Source of the DNA: Nigrospora sphaerica
Taxonomy: Eukaryota > Ascomycota > Sordariomycetes > Amphisphaeriales > Apiosporaceae
Direction of reading: 5' to 3'
NCBI GenBank assembly: GCA_018287875.1
Contig: JAGVVL010000002.1
Coordinates: 4,030,001 to 4,094,000, forward strand
Length of the DNA: 64,000 bases
Made by a program: the position numbers and the translations under genes. Below are positions 33,241 through 43,975 of this stretch, in pieces. The notes beneath the pieces are model-generated. The model was not told the origin of the DNA and did no database searches. It saw nothing but the letters and a program-made list of their open reading frames with translations. How positions within the stretch are numbered: position 1 is the stretch's first letter; every line of letters starts with the position of its first letter.

Positions 33241-36109
33241 TCAGGGGTTGCCCGTCTTCAACCGCTTGTTGTTCTGCATCCGGGGAGTGGGCGGTTTTCC
33301 CTTGACGCCGCCCATGACGCCGTTGAGCGGAGGCGGGGCGCCCATGCTGGCGGGCGTGGCACTGCCGTCCTCTTCCGTCTTGACCGCCGACGGCCGTCGG
33401 CGCTTGTTGCTGGCCGGGCTGGTGTTGGCGCTGGGCCCGCTCGAGCTCGTTCCTTGCTGGCTCTGTTGCAGTGCCATACCGGGTGCCTGCATATGACCGG
33501 GGGCCGGGCTACCCATGTGCGGGGAACCAGGCAGCGCATGATGCGTCGTGGCCGGCGAGGCACCCATGGAGAATTGGCCAAAGCTCGGTGTCCGCGGCCC
33601 GACGGGGACGTTGCCGCCTTGCTGGCCGTTCATGGCCGCGTGCGGGCCCGCACCGTTGCTGGCGTGGTTGGCGTTGTACATCTCCAGTGCCTGGTACGGG
33701 CCCAGGTTGGCGTTCATCACCGAAAAGTTCATCAGCGGCTGCATTATGCCAATGACCTCGGCGAGCTCCAGATACCGGTAAACGTCCCGGGTAATGCCCA
33801 TCGAAATGACGGCCGAGTCGGGCAGCTGGATGTCCGGCGGCGGCGCAGGCGGCGACTTCATCTGCTTGGCCTTGGATTTTTTGCTCATTTCGGGCGACTG
33901 TTTGGCGTCGGCCTGGTTGAGCTTCTGCCACTCCTTGACCCAGTTGTGGTTGGGCTTGGCCGCTTCGATCACCATCCTCCTCGACACGAACTCCTCATGG
34001 CTCGTCGTGACGAACTCGAGCAGCACCAGCTTCTGCTCGCTGTCGAACTGCGCCCGCAGCCTCCCGTTCCAGACCACGTGCGACGTCTCGTACCAGAAGG
34101 TGAAGCTCGACTTTTGGTTCTCGATGAAATGGGCCCCGCCGTTCAGAGCCCGATCGACGGTGCCGTTTCCCAGGTGCAGCTGCATCAGTTTGACGCCGCT
34201 CTGGAAGTGCGCATGGAAGAACCTGGGGAGCGCGGGTGCGTGGATCTCGAACTGCTTGTTGTCTGAAGGCTCCTCCTCGCTACTGGGGTGATCCGTAACA
34301 AAGAGACTGAGTTGGAACACGCCCCTGGGATTGAAGAACTGGCCGACAAAGTTGAACCAGTATCCCACGTCATCTTCGCTGTCATTGCCCTGTGTCATAT
34401 CCTAGTTAGTCACGCCATCCCTCGCTACTGAATGTACGATCACGACATACGCTGAAGCCGCTGAGATGCTCGCAGAACTGCTGGAGTTTTAACAAGCAGT
34501 GTCCCTTGAGACCTTCGCTCTTGGCCTGCTGCTGCTGCTGGAGTTGTTGCTGCATGTTATTAGCAAGCTGCTGCTGCTGGGCCTGCTGGGCCTGTTGCTG
34601 CTGGGCCTGCTGCTGCTGGGCCTGCTGCTGGGCCTGGTGTTGCTGGGCCGCCTGCATCATCTGCGCATTTGCTTGCTGGGGCTGGGTTGAGGGCGCATTC
34701 GGCTGAGACCCAAGCTGTCCCTGTCCCTGTCCCTGTTGCGGCCCGGGCGGTTGATTTGAAAGCTGCCCGGGCTGCTGAGGCTGGCTCGGCGGTTGTGTAG
34801 GCTGGCCCCCAGCTGGGGTCGGGGCCTGGCTCGGCGGCTGCGTTGTGGGCTGCTGGGCCTGTTGTTGGGCTTGCTGCTGCTGGGCCTGCTGCTGCTGGGC
34901 CTGCTGCTGCTGGGCCTGCTGCTGGGCCTGTTGCTGAGCCTGCTGCTGGGCCTGCTGCTGGGCGTGCTGTTGCGCTTGCTGTTGCGCCTGTTGCTGCTGG
35001 GACTGTTGCTGGCCGCCTTGCTGTGGTTGCTGCTGGCCCGGGGCTTGTTGGTTTTGGGCTTGTGCCTGGGCTTGTGCCTGGGCCTGGGCCTGGGCCTGGG
35101 CCTGGGCCTGGGCCTGGGCTTGTGCCTGGGCTTGTGCCTGCGCCTGCTGGTGCTGGTGCTGGTGCTGGTGCTGGTTCTGTGCCTGGTGCTGGTTCTGCGC
35201 CTGATGGGCAGCCTGGGCCATGCTCTGGGCCATATGGGCCTGCTGTTGCTGCTGTTGTTGCTGCTGCGCGACAAGCTGCATCTGAGGATTCATTTGGTTG
35301 GGATGTCCAGGCTGGCCCTGCTGCATGGGGTTATTCGGGTTCTGCTGCTGCGCCTGCTGTTGTGCTTGCTGCTGCGCCTGATGCTGCATGGCAAGTTGCT
35401 GAGCAAGCATCTATGCGAGTGCCGTCAGCCCCATGGTCCGGATCAGTATACAAAAACACGAAAACGTACCTGGGCCTGCTGAGGGTTCCCACCCTGGTGC
35501 TGTGCTTGTTGAGCAAGGTGCGCCTGATGGAGATGCGGGGGGATACCGACCGCTCCACGCATGTTCGGGTTGTTTCTCATGGCGGCGAATTGGGCCGCAT
35601 TCATGTTCATGTGGTGCATACCCATGGGCATGCCCTGAGCCATATTACCATAAATACCCGACGCTATGAGGGCGCGCTGCTGTTGCTGTTGCTGGTGCAA
35701 GAGCCGCTGTTGTTGCATTTGAGCAGCCATTACGGGATTTTGACCTCCACCCACTGAAGCGGTTGTTTGTTAGCCGTATGGTGTTGAGAGGCGGCGATCG
35801 CGCCGCCCATACGGGGGACAACTTACTGTTCATCTGCTGTTGCAGCTGGAACTGCTGGGGGTTCAAATGTTGTAACGCATGAGCCTGGGGATTTCCCGGC
35901 TGCATACCCATGAAGGCCGCAGGATTGGGCTGGCCGCCGGGCGCAGACACCATGCCGTGGGCCATTTGCGGAGGCATGCCGGGCTGGGAGCCAGGCTGGC
36001 TCGGATTGTGCGCCATGCCGGGGGCCATGGGGTGACCGCCGTGAACGGGGTGTTGTTGCATGCCCGGGTGAAAACCAGGGCCACCGCCGGGGCCCATACT
36101 AGTCATCAT
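33241..36109 (-). CDS. ptaB: PtaB/Ldb1-type LIM-domain-binding transcriptional co-regulator
   Basis: Exons in transcript order: 36109..35827, 35753..35470, 35410..34451, 34401..33241; 895 residues. The start is the first ATG of the MMTSMGPGGG segment; further upstream only a GTG is in frame. The N-terminal 500 residues are Gln/Met/Pro/Ala-rich, with an almost pure Gln/Ala stretch (34510-35400). The LIM_bind domain begins in the last exon: DSEDDVGYWFNFVGQFFNP, GVFQLSLFVTD, FEIHAPALPRFFHAHF, LMQLHLGNGTVDRAL, SSFTFWYETSHVVWNG and KLVLLEFVTTSHEEFVSR. A basic segment KKSKAKQMK and a C-terminal NKRRRPSAVK suggest nuclear import. In Aspergillus and yeasts, PtaB/Mfg1-type proteins work with LisH and LIM or Flo8-like factors in adhesion, filamentation and conidiation. 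Four short introns (49-73 nt) all keep frame. Confidence 0.93.
34505..35405 (-). repeat. CAG/CTG-rich region coding for a long Gln/Ala tract
   Basis: Interrupted repeats of CAG CAG GCC and (CAG GCC)n encode QQAQQQAQ and QAQAQA runs in exon 3 of ptaB. Length polymorphism is expected. Polar Gln/Ala tracts of this type often drive co-activator assembly. Confidence 0.93.
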
Positions 36110-38082
36110 GGCTGGCGGCTTTGCGCTTCCGTCGTCGTCGTTATCCACGTACGTGGATATCGACGCCCAACCCGGTAGGCTATTTCATACAAGCTTCTAC
36201 AAAGACACGGCCTTGACGATCGGGACCTAGGTCGAGGGGCCGAGGCGCGCGAAAGGACCGGAGCTGTGTTGCAGGCCGAGATGTGTCGCAGGAGCGTGGT
36301 ACAGTGCCTCGGGGGGTAGGTGTCGCGATGCCCGTCGCTATGGTCGCGGACGCGATGGGGATGGGGCGGCGATCCTCGTTGGCTATCGCGCGTGTCCACA
36401 GGAGATGGACAGTCGATGCATAAGCCTCGGAAAGAATACGGGACTCGCAGAGTCTTGGGCAACGTTAACGGCAACCAGGACCCCAGGAAAGGAGATGACG
36501 CGCTCGTTGGGGGTGGTGGAAGGACGGGTAAGCGCGCGGAAGCAAGGCGCGGTGCGTGCGTGGGTGCGTGGTTGCGTGGATGCAGACTGGGTCGCGAGCA
36601 GGTATTTGGGCTGCTTTGTATTGCTGGTGCTCCCCGCGAAGCAGACGTCGCCGAACGGCCCCGTCAACCGTTCGATGGGCTAGAGCTGGGCGTGCGGACT
36701 GGGATGTTGTGGTCCGGCTGAATTGATTGAATTAGAATCGCGGCCACGCACGGGGGGGGGGGGGGCCGGAAATCGTTCGAGCGACAGCTGGGCCGGGAAG
36801 GTCTAAGGAAAAATAGCCGGACGGCGATCGCAAAAATGGCCGGACAGGGACGTGATGCGACTGGCGAGGGACGGGGAAGAGGAGGCACGGTGTTAGGATG
36901 GGCAGGGCGGCAGGCTTGGGAGACTGATCTCTGGGTGGTGTGGACGGAGTGGGTAGGGGAGTGAGCACGCGGGCCAACGCAGGCGGGCCAGTAACGTACC
37001 AGAAGACAGTCCACACGGTGCGGACGGGCTGTGGGAGGAAGACACACGGGCTTCAGAGGAGGGAGAGGGAGAGGAAGGGGAAGAGAGTGAGGGAGAAAGA
37101 GAGAGAGAGAGGGAGATGGGGGGTGGGAAGCTGGAAGGGGTAACGAACAGCGCCGGCAGCCTGGGACAACGGGGCGACTGACTGATCGAATGTAAGGCAG
37201 AGAGGGAGAAAGAGAGAAAGAGAAGTAGTAGGTCGGTATGGGACGGTGTGCTCAACGGCGGCAAGCTCCCACTGCTACCACTGATGACTGACTTTACTGC
37301 TTCTGCTGCTATTGCTTCCACCCGTCGCCGCTACTGCTGCTGCTTCTGCTGCTTCTGCTGCTTCTGCTGCTTCTGCTGCTTCTGCTGCGGGCTTGGGTGC
37401 TGCTATCGCGCTGGGGGGTGGCGGACGGCAATCCCGAGCTAGGTTGTTCGATGGGCACAGGAGACAGACAGAGGGGGACGGGGTGGACGGGGTTCCTGGC
37501 AACCTGGAAGCCGGACTCCAAAAAGGTGCTGTTAGGTGTCGATGCGGGTAATTGCCAATAAGGTTGGACTAGCAGCGCCATGCGCGGCGGATCATTACTT
37601 AATCCGCCCCACAACAGCGGCTTAAGTGCAACCCAGCCCACGCAGAAGCATGTAGATAAGGGGGTTCCGACGCGGGCCCCCGGACAAGGCGGTGAGAAGG
37701 CGAGCCCGCGCGCGCTCCCGCCGACGTGTCCGGCTGGCCGTCTACGTATGTCTGTACTATATGCGTGTCTCTGCCTATACTCCATACTTGCCAACGTGTC
37801 GCGACAGAGGAACGGGGAGCCCGCAAGATCGGGCCGGCTTACAGGGCGAGCTCACAGGGCGCCCAACGGCCATTGGCGGCTGCAGGTGGCAAGGCGGGCG
37901 CGCGGGCAGCCCGGCCTGCCAGCATGGAAACTGCTCAAAGAAATCTGTCTATACGTGGGTGTAGACCCGTCCACATCTCATCCATCGACGGCATCAGTAG
38001 ATAGGGTATGCAACAAGAGATAATCTAGGGTGGCCCCACCCTCGACAGGAACCGCTCTCCCCCATTTTTCCTCCAGGATGGG
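36110..38082. other. ptaB upstream region with GA tract and 9-bp minisatellite
   Basis: This holds a G10 run (36750-36762), a GA-rich tract (37055-37115, CT-rich on the ptaB strand) and a 9-bp minisatellite at 37335-37388. The size and composition fit a long regulated 5' leader and promoter of ptaB. No gene is supported. Confidence 0.55.
37335..37388 (+). repeat. 9-bp minisatellite (tgctgcttc)6
   Basis: Six near-perfect units upstream of ptaB. On the minus strand it reads as (GAAGCAGCA)n. No start codon with good context accompanies it. Confidence 0.93.
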
Positions 38083-38810
38083 TTAGTAACTCCCGTCCGA
38101 TAACACGGCCAATCCCATGATGCGCTTGCGGTCGGTCACCGTGTCGCGCGTGCCTGAAAGTCCCGGGAATGTCCTTTCGGAATCCCAGCTGCCTGAGATG
38201 GGGATCAAAAGCCCGGCGCGAGCGGGAACGGGAGCGGACTGTTTGACACCCAGTTTCTTTATCCAGGTGTTGACTAGAGATCCGTCCTGTAGGAAGTACT
38301 TGCCCGGGCCCGGTACTGAAGGTACCTGCTCAAGTACATCTTGGTACGTAAACTCCTCCCCCAACAAGTCACGAACCCTAGTAGACCATTTCCCCCGCCT
38401 CCATATCGGATTTCCCGCATGTCACATATGTCTCGCGTCGCCTTCTCCTCCAAGTAACAGGCTTGGGGTGACAGCAGCTTCCATACGAACCAGCACGACT
38501 GTGTTCGCAATGCATCCGAGGCCCGAAGTATGCGCTGGGCATGTTCCTCGGGCGCGCTGCAGAGACGCGATGGGCAACGCGAACACCGTACCCGCCCCAA
38601 GCTCACTCACATGAGACGGTGTCGTCGCGAGGCAATCGGCCAGGAGGGTTTCCCGACGGACATTGGACGATCCATTGCCGGGGTCATGGTACACAAGGAT
38701 GTAGTATTATTCCCATCCAGACTAAGGTCGCTTGATACAAACGGCACCAAGCCCCGCCTATTGCATGGGCGAGGTGCCGAGAGGGTATCATCGGTTTCAT
38801 AAGATGCCAT
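38083..38810 (-). pseudogene. Spliced orphan gene with a one-base frameshift, function unknown
   Basis: Exon 1 (38810..38611) opens MASYETDDTLSAP and ends CTC AT at a strong GTGAGTGAGC donor; a 54-nt intron (38557-38610) ends CTCTGCAG; exon 2 then continues in frame with APEEHAQRILRASDALR, CWFVWKLLSPQACYLEEK and ATRDICDMREIRYGGG. At the run of five G on the coding strand (plus-strand C run 38392-38396) the frame is lost, and the protein-like reading resumes one base off (KWSTRVRDLLGEEFTYQDVL, VPGPGKYFLQDGSLVNTW, IKKLGVKQ) to a stop at 38083. One more base in that run would make about 224 residues. Either a young pseudogene or a homopolymer sequencing error. No domain is recognised. Confidence 0.5.
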
Positions 38811-41104
38811 AACCCGCAGATGCCGGGGGCCTCACAACGTCTTGCTCCCATAACTTGAAACTCGGCCTGTGCTATTTATAAGAGACAGCCGAGAGTCCCG
38901 GGGGCTACTTTCTGGTGTCTGGTCACAGCAATTAAAACCTCGAAAGGTAAGAGGGAGTCGCGGGATCAATGATCCGTCTCCAGTGATAGGCAAAAGACGC
39001 ATATTGCATGTGCAGTGGATTGGACAGGCCGTGTGTTTTGTACGCCCCCAAAGCTGCGATATTGCGCCTCTTCATGACAACTGACATCAGCAACCTTCGC
39101 CCACGCGCGCGTTGGGTGACCGTGCCGTGGCAGCGACGAGAAGAAACATTCGGGTAAATTGGGTAGAGAGCCCTAAATTTATTTGTTTTATTTTTATTTT
39201 TCATAGCGGCTCTTTGAGGACGTATCCAGTACCTGCGTAAGACTGTTGAGATCCAACTTGCCGTATTTAGGCAGCTGACAACGTCTCCAAAGCCTTGCAA
39301 CCGGGGAGCGCCCCAGAAGATACGTAACGACGAGTTGTAATGTTGAGGCCCCCAGAGGACGCAGTGCCGTGGCTTACGTGATCAATAGTCACTGTCTCGG
39401 CCATGAGTAATTATTATCGCGTAGTATGGACCGACTCCAAGTACAAATGCTGATGAAGATGCGTACAGGCTCATCGACATCAGTCAGCCTACCTAGGTAG
39501 AATGGTGTTCGTACGTCGAGGTTGTTTGTGGAACAAAAGAGGTAATGGCAATTATGGATCGGGGACATGGTGTGGGTCGCGGCCCCGGTTGCCGCTAGCG
39601 GTAGCTCTGTCGAGAGAATAAACGGAAGTTCTGATATTCCGGAGCTGCCACTTTGCGCTTCTGCAAGGGCCACTTTGCGCAAGTTCTCCACTCTAATTTT
39701 TTGCTATCGCTCCGCTTGCCTTCAGGAACCTTCGCTCCATCGCCCATAAAATCTCGGCCGCGCTGCTGCTGCTGCTTACTTCGTATCTATCCCAAGAATC
39801 TTCTTCCACACCACCAATTTTGGAGACATCCCGTCTGGCAGCCTGTCGTGTGTCTGCTTCAACGACACGGACGGGGGTGACTGGCTTGGCGAGTGGCTTT
39901 GGGAGGCTCAGGCAGCGGAGTTCTTCCCTTGCGGTAGAGAGCTCCGCGTCGCCTGCTTCTACATGCAGGTAAATATCCCCTACTATCCCCCCCAATACCC
40001 CCCTCCTCCCTTCACATGATGAAAACATAATGAACTTGTCTTCTTTTCCCAACTCGATTCGACCATGAACGAGACCAACCATCGGGCTTGCTTGCTACGG
40101 CGGCCGGCCTGTTACTTGCCAGTATTTCTTTCTGACCTTGTCAACCACGCTTCTCCTTTGGTGATTGGCGTGTGTGGCACGGGGAGATGACTTCTCACGC
40201 TATCTGTTTCCATACTTTTCCGGCCTACGTGGCTAACTTCATTTCCCAGTCAGGTCCCTCTTCGGTGCATATCGATCTTTGAAACGCGTACGAGTCGTCC
40301 ACGGCCGCCGGGACTCTCGTTCTGTACCTATTCGCGCCCGCCTTGCAAATGCTAACCCACAGGGTCGCATCTTCTGATGTGAAATGCTACAAGGTCAGTC
40401 GATTTTTTTTTTGAAGGCACCTAGCATCACAACCACCCTTCCCGTCCATATGATTCAATTTTCCACACATTCGCAGTTTCCACTCGAGCTTCCACCACGA
40501 GCCTTTCGGAAAGCAGATGAGGGTTGCAAGTCCTTACCTTGGATGTATGATTGGACACTACATACGTCGTTGTCATAAGATCACTCTTGTTCAACTTGGA
40601 TGACGTGGCTAACAAGTAGAAAAGTCTTCCAGGTACCGCTCTTTGTGGTCAGCATTCATGCTGTTACCGCGAGTCGGTACAGCCGGGCCCCCTTACATCG
40701 TAGCTGTGATATGTAGCGGGATTGGGATCGCTCGGGGGATAGATAGAAATACAATGTTTGGTCAAACTGTTGCGCCGGTCCCAGTACAGATGCCTGCCAA
40801 TTGTATTTGATACTTGGTCTAAAGCTCACTGCGACCGGAATACCTCTACTCAACATGACAGATACTGCTCCGGCAGTCAAACCCCACTGGAGCGTGCTTG
40901 CAATATCCTCCCGCGCATGGTGCTGGGGAGGCGCTTCTTAGCTCCTGAACGAATCGCGAATGCCCTCAACCCAGTTACCGTAAGCGCCGGGTAGTTTTCC
41001 CTCATGCCGTTTGTTAATGTATACCCACCAAACCGGTCTTGCCAAAACGCCATAGGAACCAGTATCCAGACACCCAAAGGACCAACCCAGCCGGACTGCG
41101 ACTA
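38811..41104. other. Intergenic region with moderate GC content
   Basis: Lower GC than most of the window, with T/A runs (39180-39200, 40402-40411). At 39690-39970 splice-like signals and open frames occur on both strands, but no start codon joins them (see findings). No gene is called. Confidence 0.5.
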
Positions 41105-43975
41105 CTAGCCCATTGCTCCGACGCCCTCCCTTACTCCTTGTCCCATTCCAATGCCCAGCCCGGTATGGCTGTTGCTCCGCCCGGCCCTGCTCTCGTCTCC
41201 CCTGACGACTCTTCCGGGCACCATGCCGCGCCTGTTTCTGCCCGTCCTGCCACGGCCCAGCCAGTTCAGCTTCAGCAGCCGTCCCAGTTCCGAGACCATC
41301 CTGTTTCCCTCGTCCCCAGCAGGGCCCGTCGGTGTCCCCGCCGCCGAAGCGGCCGGATCCAAAGCCGTGTTGGCACTGACGCTGGCCAACACACTCATGC
41401 ACTGCAGCATACGACCAACCATATCCGTCACCTGTTTGCTGCCGAATTCGACGTTCTGGTCACGGTCCCGCAGGCTCGATCCGCTCCCGGAGCCGTTCCG
41501 TTCTCGGCCGTTTGCCGCCAGAGCAGGCGTGAAGGGCCGCAAGTAGCTTCCGGGCGTGCCTTCGGAGCCATGGCTGCCGAACGAGACGTTCGAGATGGCG
41601 CGTGAACGGGACGGGTTGCTGCCATCATTGAGGAGCGTAGAAGACGACGAGTTGTAAGAGGCAACAGAAGGATCCAGGCTCATAGCAGTACCAGGTCGGA
41701 ATCCCGTCTCGATCTCGCGGGGCAGGCTGGTGCTCAGGACGGAGGGGTCCGTGGCGGGCGGCGAGGCCAATGCCAAGCTAGCGAGACTGGCAGGCAGGTG
41801 TTCAAGCGAAAGGCGCGAGAATATGCCCTTCAGCTTATCGTAACGTGGTAGTATCAGAGTGTCTCGATAGGCGAGCAGGACCAGGTGGCGAACGTCAAGC
41901 ACCTGGCTGGCGGGCGTGGGATTAGGGGCTTCCGATTCAGTGGCGCGAGGCGCCGGTGAGCTGGCGACGAGACCGCCCCAGAATTCACGAGCTTGTTCGG
42001 GCGTCAGCAAAGAGCCGTTGCCGGAAAACTCGAGATCGAGGGGCAAGAATACGGCCTGCATGTAAGGGAGGACGGATGTGAAGGTGAAGACCCACAACTC
42101 GGCCAGGGCGGGTATCAGCCGGTCCTCGGGTGTCTTTCGGAGCGTGTGGTCGAGCGACAAGAAGCCAGTAGACAACAACTCGCGTACATCTTCAATGATG
42201 ATGTGGCCTGATCTCCGTTGTATGCAGAATTGTAGGTGCATATTGACCACACGGTTGAAGTCCTCGATGGGCAGCCGTAGGTCTTCCCCCTCGAAGATCA
42301 CGAGCAGCCTGGCTTTGAGATAGGGCCAAGCATCGTCCAGCGACATGCTGTTAATCCCGTGCTTGGAACCGTCAATGGACTCGAGGAAGCTCAAGTTGGA
42401 CTGTGTTGGGGTGAGGGTGCTGCCAAGGCTGGAGGGGCCGGCCCAATCGACGGCGCTGTTGTTGATGGTGTAGGCGGACTCGTTCTCGTGGGCCATGCCG
42501 AGCTTTTCCTCTTTCCTCTTCTCCCGAAGCGCTCGACCGCCGTGGCGGAGATCGAGGCCCGAAACCGACTTTCCGAAACTCGAGCTGTTTGGGCCGGGAC
42601 TCGGCGGGAGGTTGAAATTGTAGAGGCTTGACGGGGCACTGGGGTCGACCGGCCGCGAATTGCTCGCCGCCGACGATAGGGGTAGGTGGTAGTCCTCCTT
42701 GTTGCTGAGCTTGTGTTTCTGTCGAGAGAGAAAGTGGTGCTTCTTTTCCTTCTCCTTCTCCTTCTCCTTGCCATCCTTCTCCGTGGCGCCGTCGCCCGGT
42801 CGGATCGTGGCGGAGGAGGAGTTGTTAAGGTTATACAGCGATTGGCCCTCGGCCAAACTCGTGGTGCTGTAGTTTCCCCGTTGCAGCGATGCGAGGGCCG
42901 AACCGATCTTGCTGGGGCTGGGGAGCGGCTTCTGGCCGGCCTCGCCCTTGGTTTCGATCTTCTTGGGTCGGGAAAACAGCTTCACTTTGGACTTTTCCGC
43001 CTTGGTCGGCTTCTCGGGCATATGCAAGGGCAGGGGCATGGCTGACTGCCGCAGCTCGTCCGCAGGCAGACTCGGTGACGACTGGGGCGTGGTTCTGGGA
43101 AAGACTACGTTCGCTGCCGTGGTGGCCGCCTGTGTGCCCAACAGCCCATTGTGGTAACGATTCTGGTCGCCCAGGGCGCCGTCCCGCGGAACGCTGGCCT
43201 CGGTAAGGCTGAGCACAGGGGGGCTTAGGGGGCCGCCCGAATTCGGCGTCGGTCCTCCCGATTTCGATCCTTGCTGCCGTTGCTTCGCGGGCTCGTAGCC
43301 CTCGCCGCTTCCGGGGAAAGGTACCGTCTGCGAGCGATGACGGCTGTGTTGCTGGTGACTTTGGTTTTGGTGCTGCATGGCAGCCTGTGCGGCAATCTGG
43401 CTGGCGGTCAGAGCGCCGGCCGTGGCGGGCGGGGACGGCATCGCCATCTGAGCGAGGTTGGACGTGCTGGTCGAGGGCAGGGTGGTGTCAAAGAGGCCCT
43501 GGGACTGCGAGTGCTTGCGCGAGTGGTGGCCTCCGCCAGGTACGCGGTTCGGCGGCAGGGTCAAGGGCGAAGCATTGCGCACGCTGGAGGAGGCTTCGTT
43601 GTTCGGCCGGCCGGGGCGTGAGAAGTTCTGGGGGCTCTGCAGGCTGGCGTTGCTGCCGTTGGAATGAGCCGTGAAGCCAGAAAACGAGGGGCTCGTAACG
43701 CTGACGGGCGTCTGGGGGCTGCGGACCCGGGGCAGGGCAAAGTAGGGCTGTGAGGCGGCGGCGGCGTCGTCGCTCGACGAGGTGTCTATGCGGCGGATCT
43801 GCGGTCGGGCATTGGTCTGCGACGGGGGGAATTGCTGCGAGGACGACGAGGAAGAGGGTCGGCGATCTCGACCGCCTGAAGCGGCGGCGGCGGCGGCAGC
43901 GGCAGACGAGGAAACACTGCTGGGCAGGGGCGAGAAGGAGCCCGGGGCTCGCGGCTGGGGTCTTCCCGACTGCAT
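41105..43975 (-). CDS. hbrB: HbrB/Bit61/Protor-type TORC2 subunit
   Basis: Single exon, 956 residues from MQSGRPQPRAPG. The first 530 residues are low-complexity (Ser, Gln, Pro, Ala) with basic patches such as KLFSRPKKIETKG and KEKEKEKKHHFLSRQKHK. The conserved HbrB domain begins near residue 545: DAWPYLKARLLVIFEGEDL, PIEDFNRVVNMHLQFCIQRR, DVRELLSTGFLSLDHTLR, DRLIPALAELWVFTFTSVL, YMQAVFLPLDLEF, then RHLVLLAYRDTLILPRYDKL. Aspergillus HbrB and yeast Bit61/Bit2 belong to TOR complex 2 at the plasma membrane, where they influence polarity, hyphal branching and actin. The C-terminus is again Ser/Gly-rich. A TATA-like element on the minus strand at 44219-44230 lies about 245 bp before the start. 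Confidence 0.92.
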   Translation of the reverse strand: MQSGRPQPRAPGSFSPLPSSVSSSAAAAAAAASGGRDRRPSSSSSSQQFPPSQTNARPQIRRIDTSSSDDAAAASQPYFALPRVRSPQTPVSVTSPSFSGFTAHSNGSNASLQSPQNFSRPGRPNNEASSSVRNASPLTLPPNRVPGGGHHSRKHSQSQGLFDTTLPSTSTSNLAQMAMPSPPATAGALTASQIAAQAAMQHQNQSHQQHSRHRSQTVPFPGSGEGYEPAKQRQQGSKSGGPTPNSGGPLSPPVLSLTEASVPRDGALGDQNRYHNGLLGTQAATTAANVVFPRTTPQSSPSLPADELRQSAMPLPLHMPEKPTKAEKSKVKLFSRPKKIETKGEAGQKPLPSPSKIGSALASLQRGNYSTTSLAEGQSLYNLNNSSSATIRPGDGATEKDGKEKEKEKEKKHHFLSRQKHKLSNKEDYHLPLSSAASNSRPVDPSAPSSLYNFNLPPSPGPNSSSFGKSVSGLDLRHGGRALREKRKEEKLGMAHENESAYTINNSAVDWAGPSSLGSTLTPTQSNLSFLESIDGSKHGINSMSLDDAWPYLKARLLVIFEGEDLRLPIEDFNRVVNMHLQFCIQRRSGHIIIEDVRELLSTGFLSLDHTLRKTPEDRLIPALAELWVFTFTSVLPYMQAVFLPLDLEFSGNGSLLTPEQAREFWGGLVASSPAPRATESEAPNPTPASQVLDVRHLVLLAYRDTLILPRYDKLKGIFSRLSLEHLPASLASLALASPPATDPSVLSTSLPREIETGFRPGTAMSLDPSVASYNSSSSTLLNDGSNPSRSRAISNVSFGSHGSEGTPGSYLRPFTPALAANGRERNGSGSGSSLRDRDQNVEFGSKQVTDMVGRMLQCMSVLASVSANTALDPAASAAGTPTGPAGDEGNRMVSELGRLLKLNWLGRGRTGRNRRGMVPGRVVRGDESRAGRSNSHTGLGIGMGQGVREGVGAMG

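Noticed and set aside
36110..36148. A longer ptaB N-terminus beginning DNDDDGSAKPPA.
   Set aside because: Its first codon is GTG, not ATG; the first in-frame ATG is at 36109.
37248..37442. A short Cys-rich plus frame over the 9-bp minisatellite.
   Set aside because: It is a simple translation of the repeat, without a good start context.
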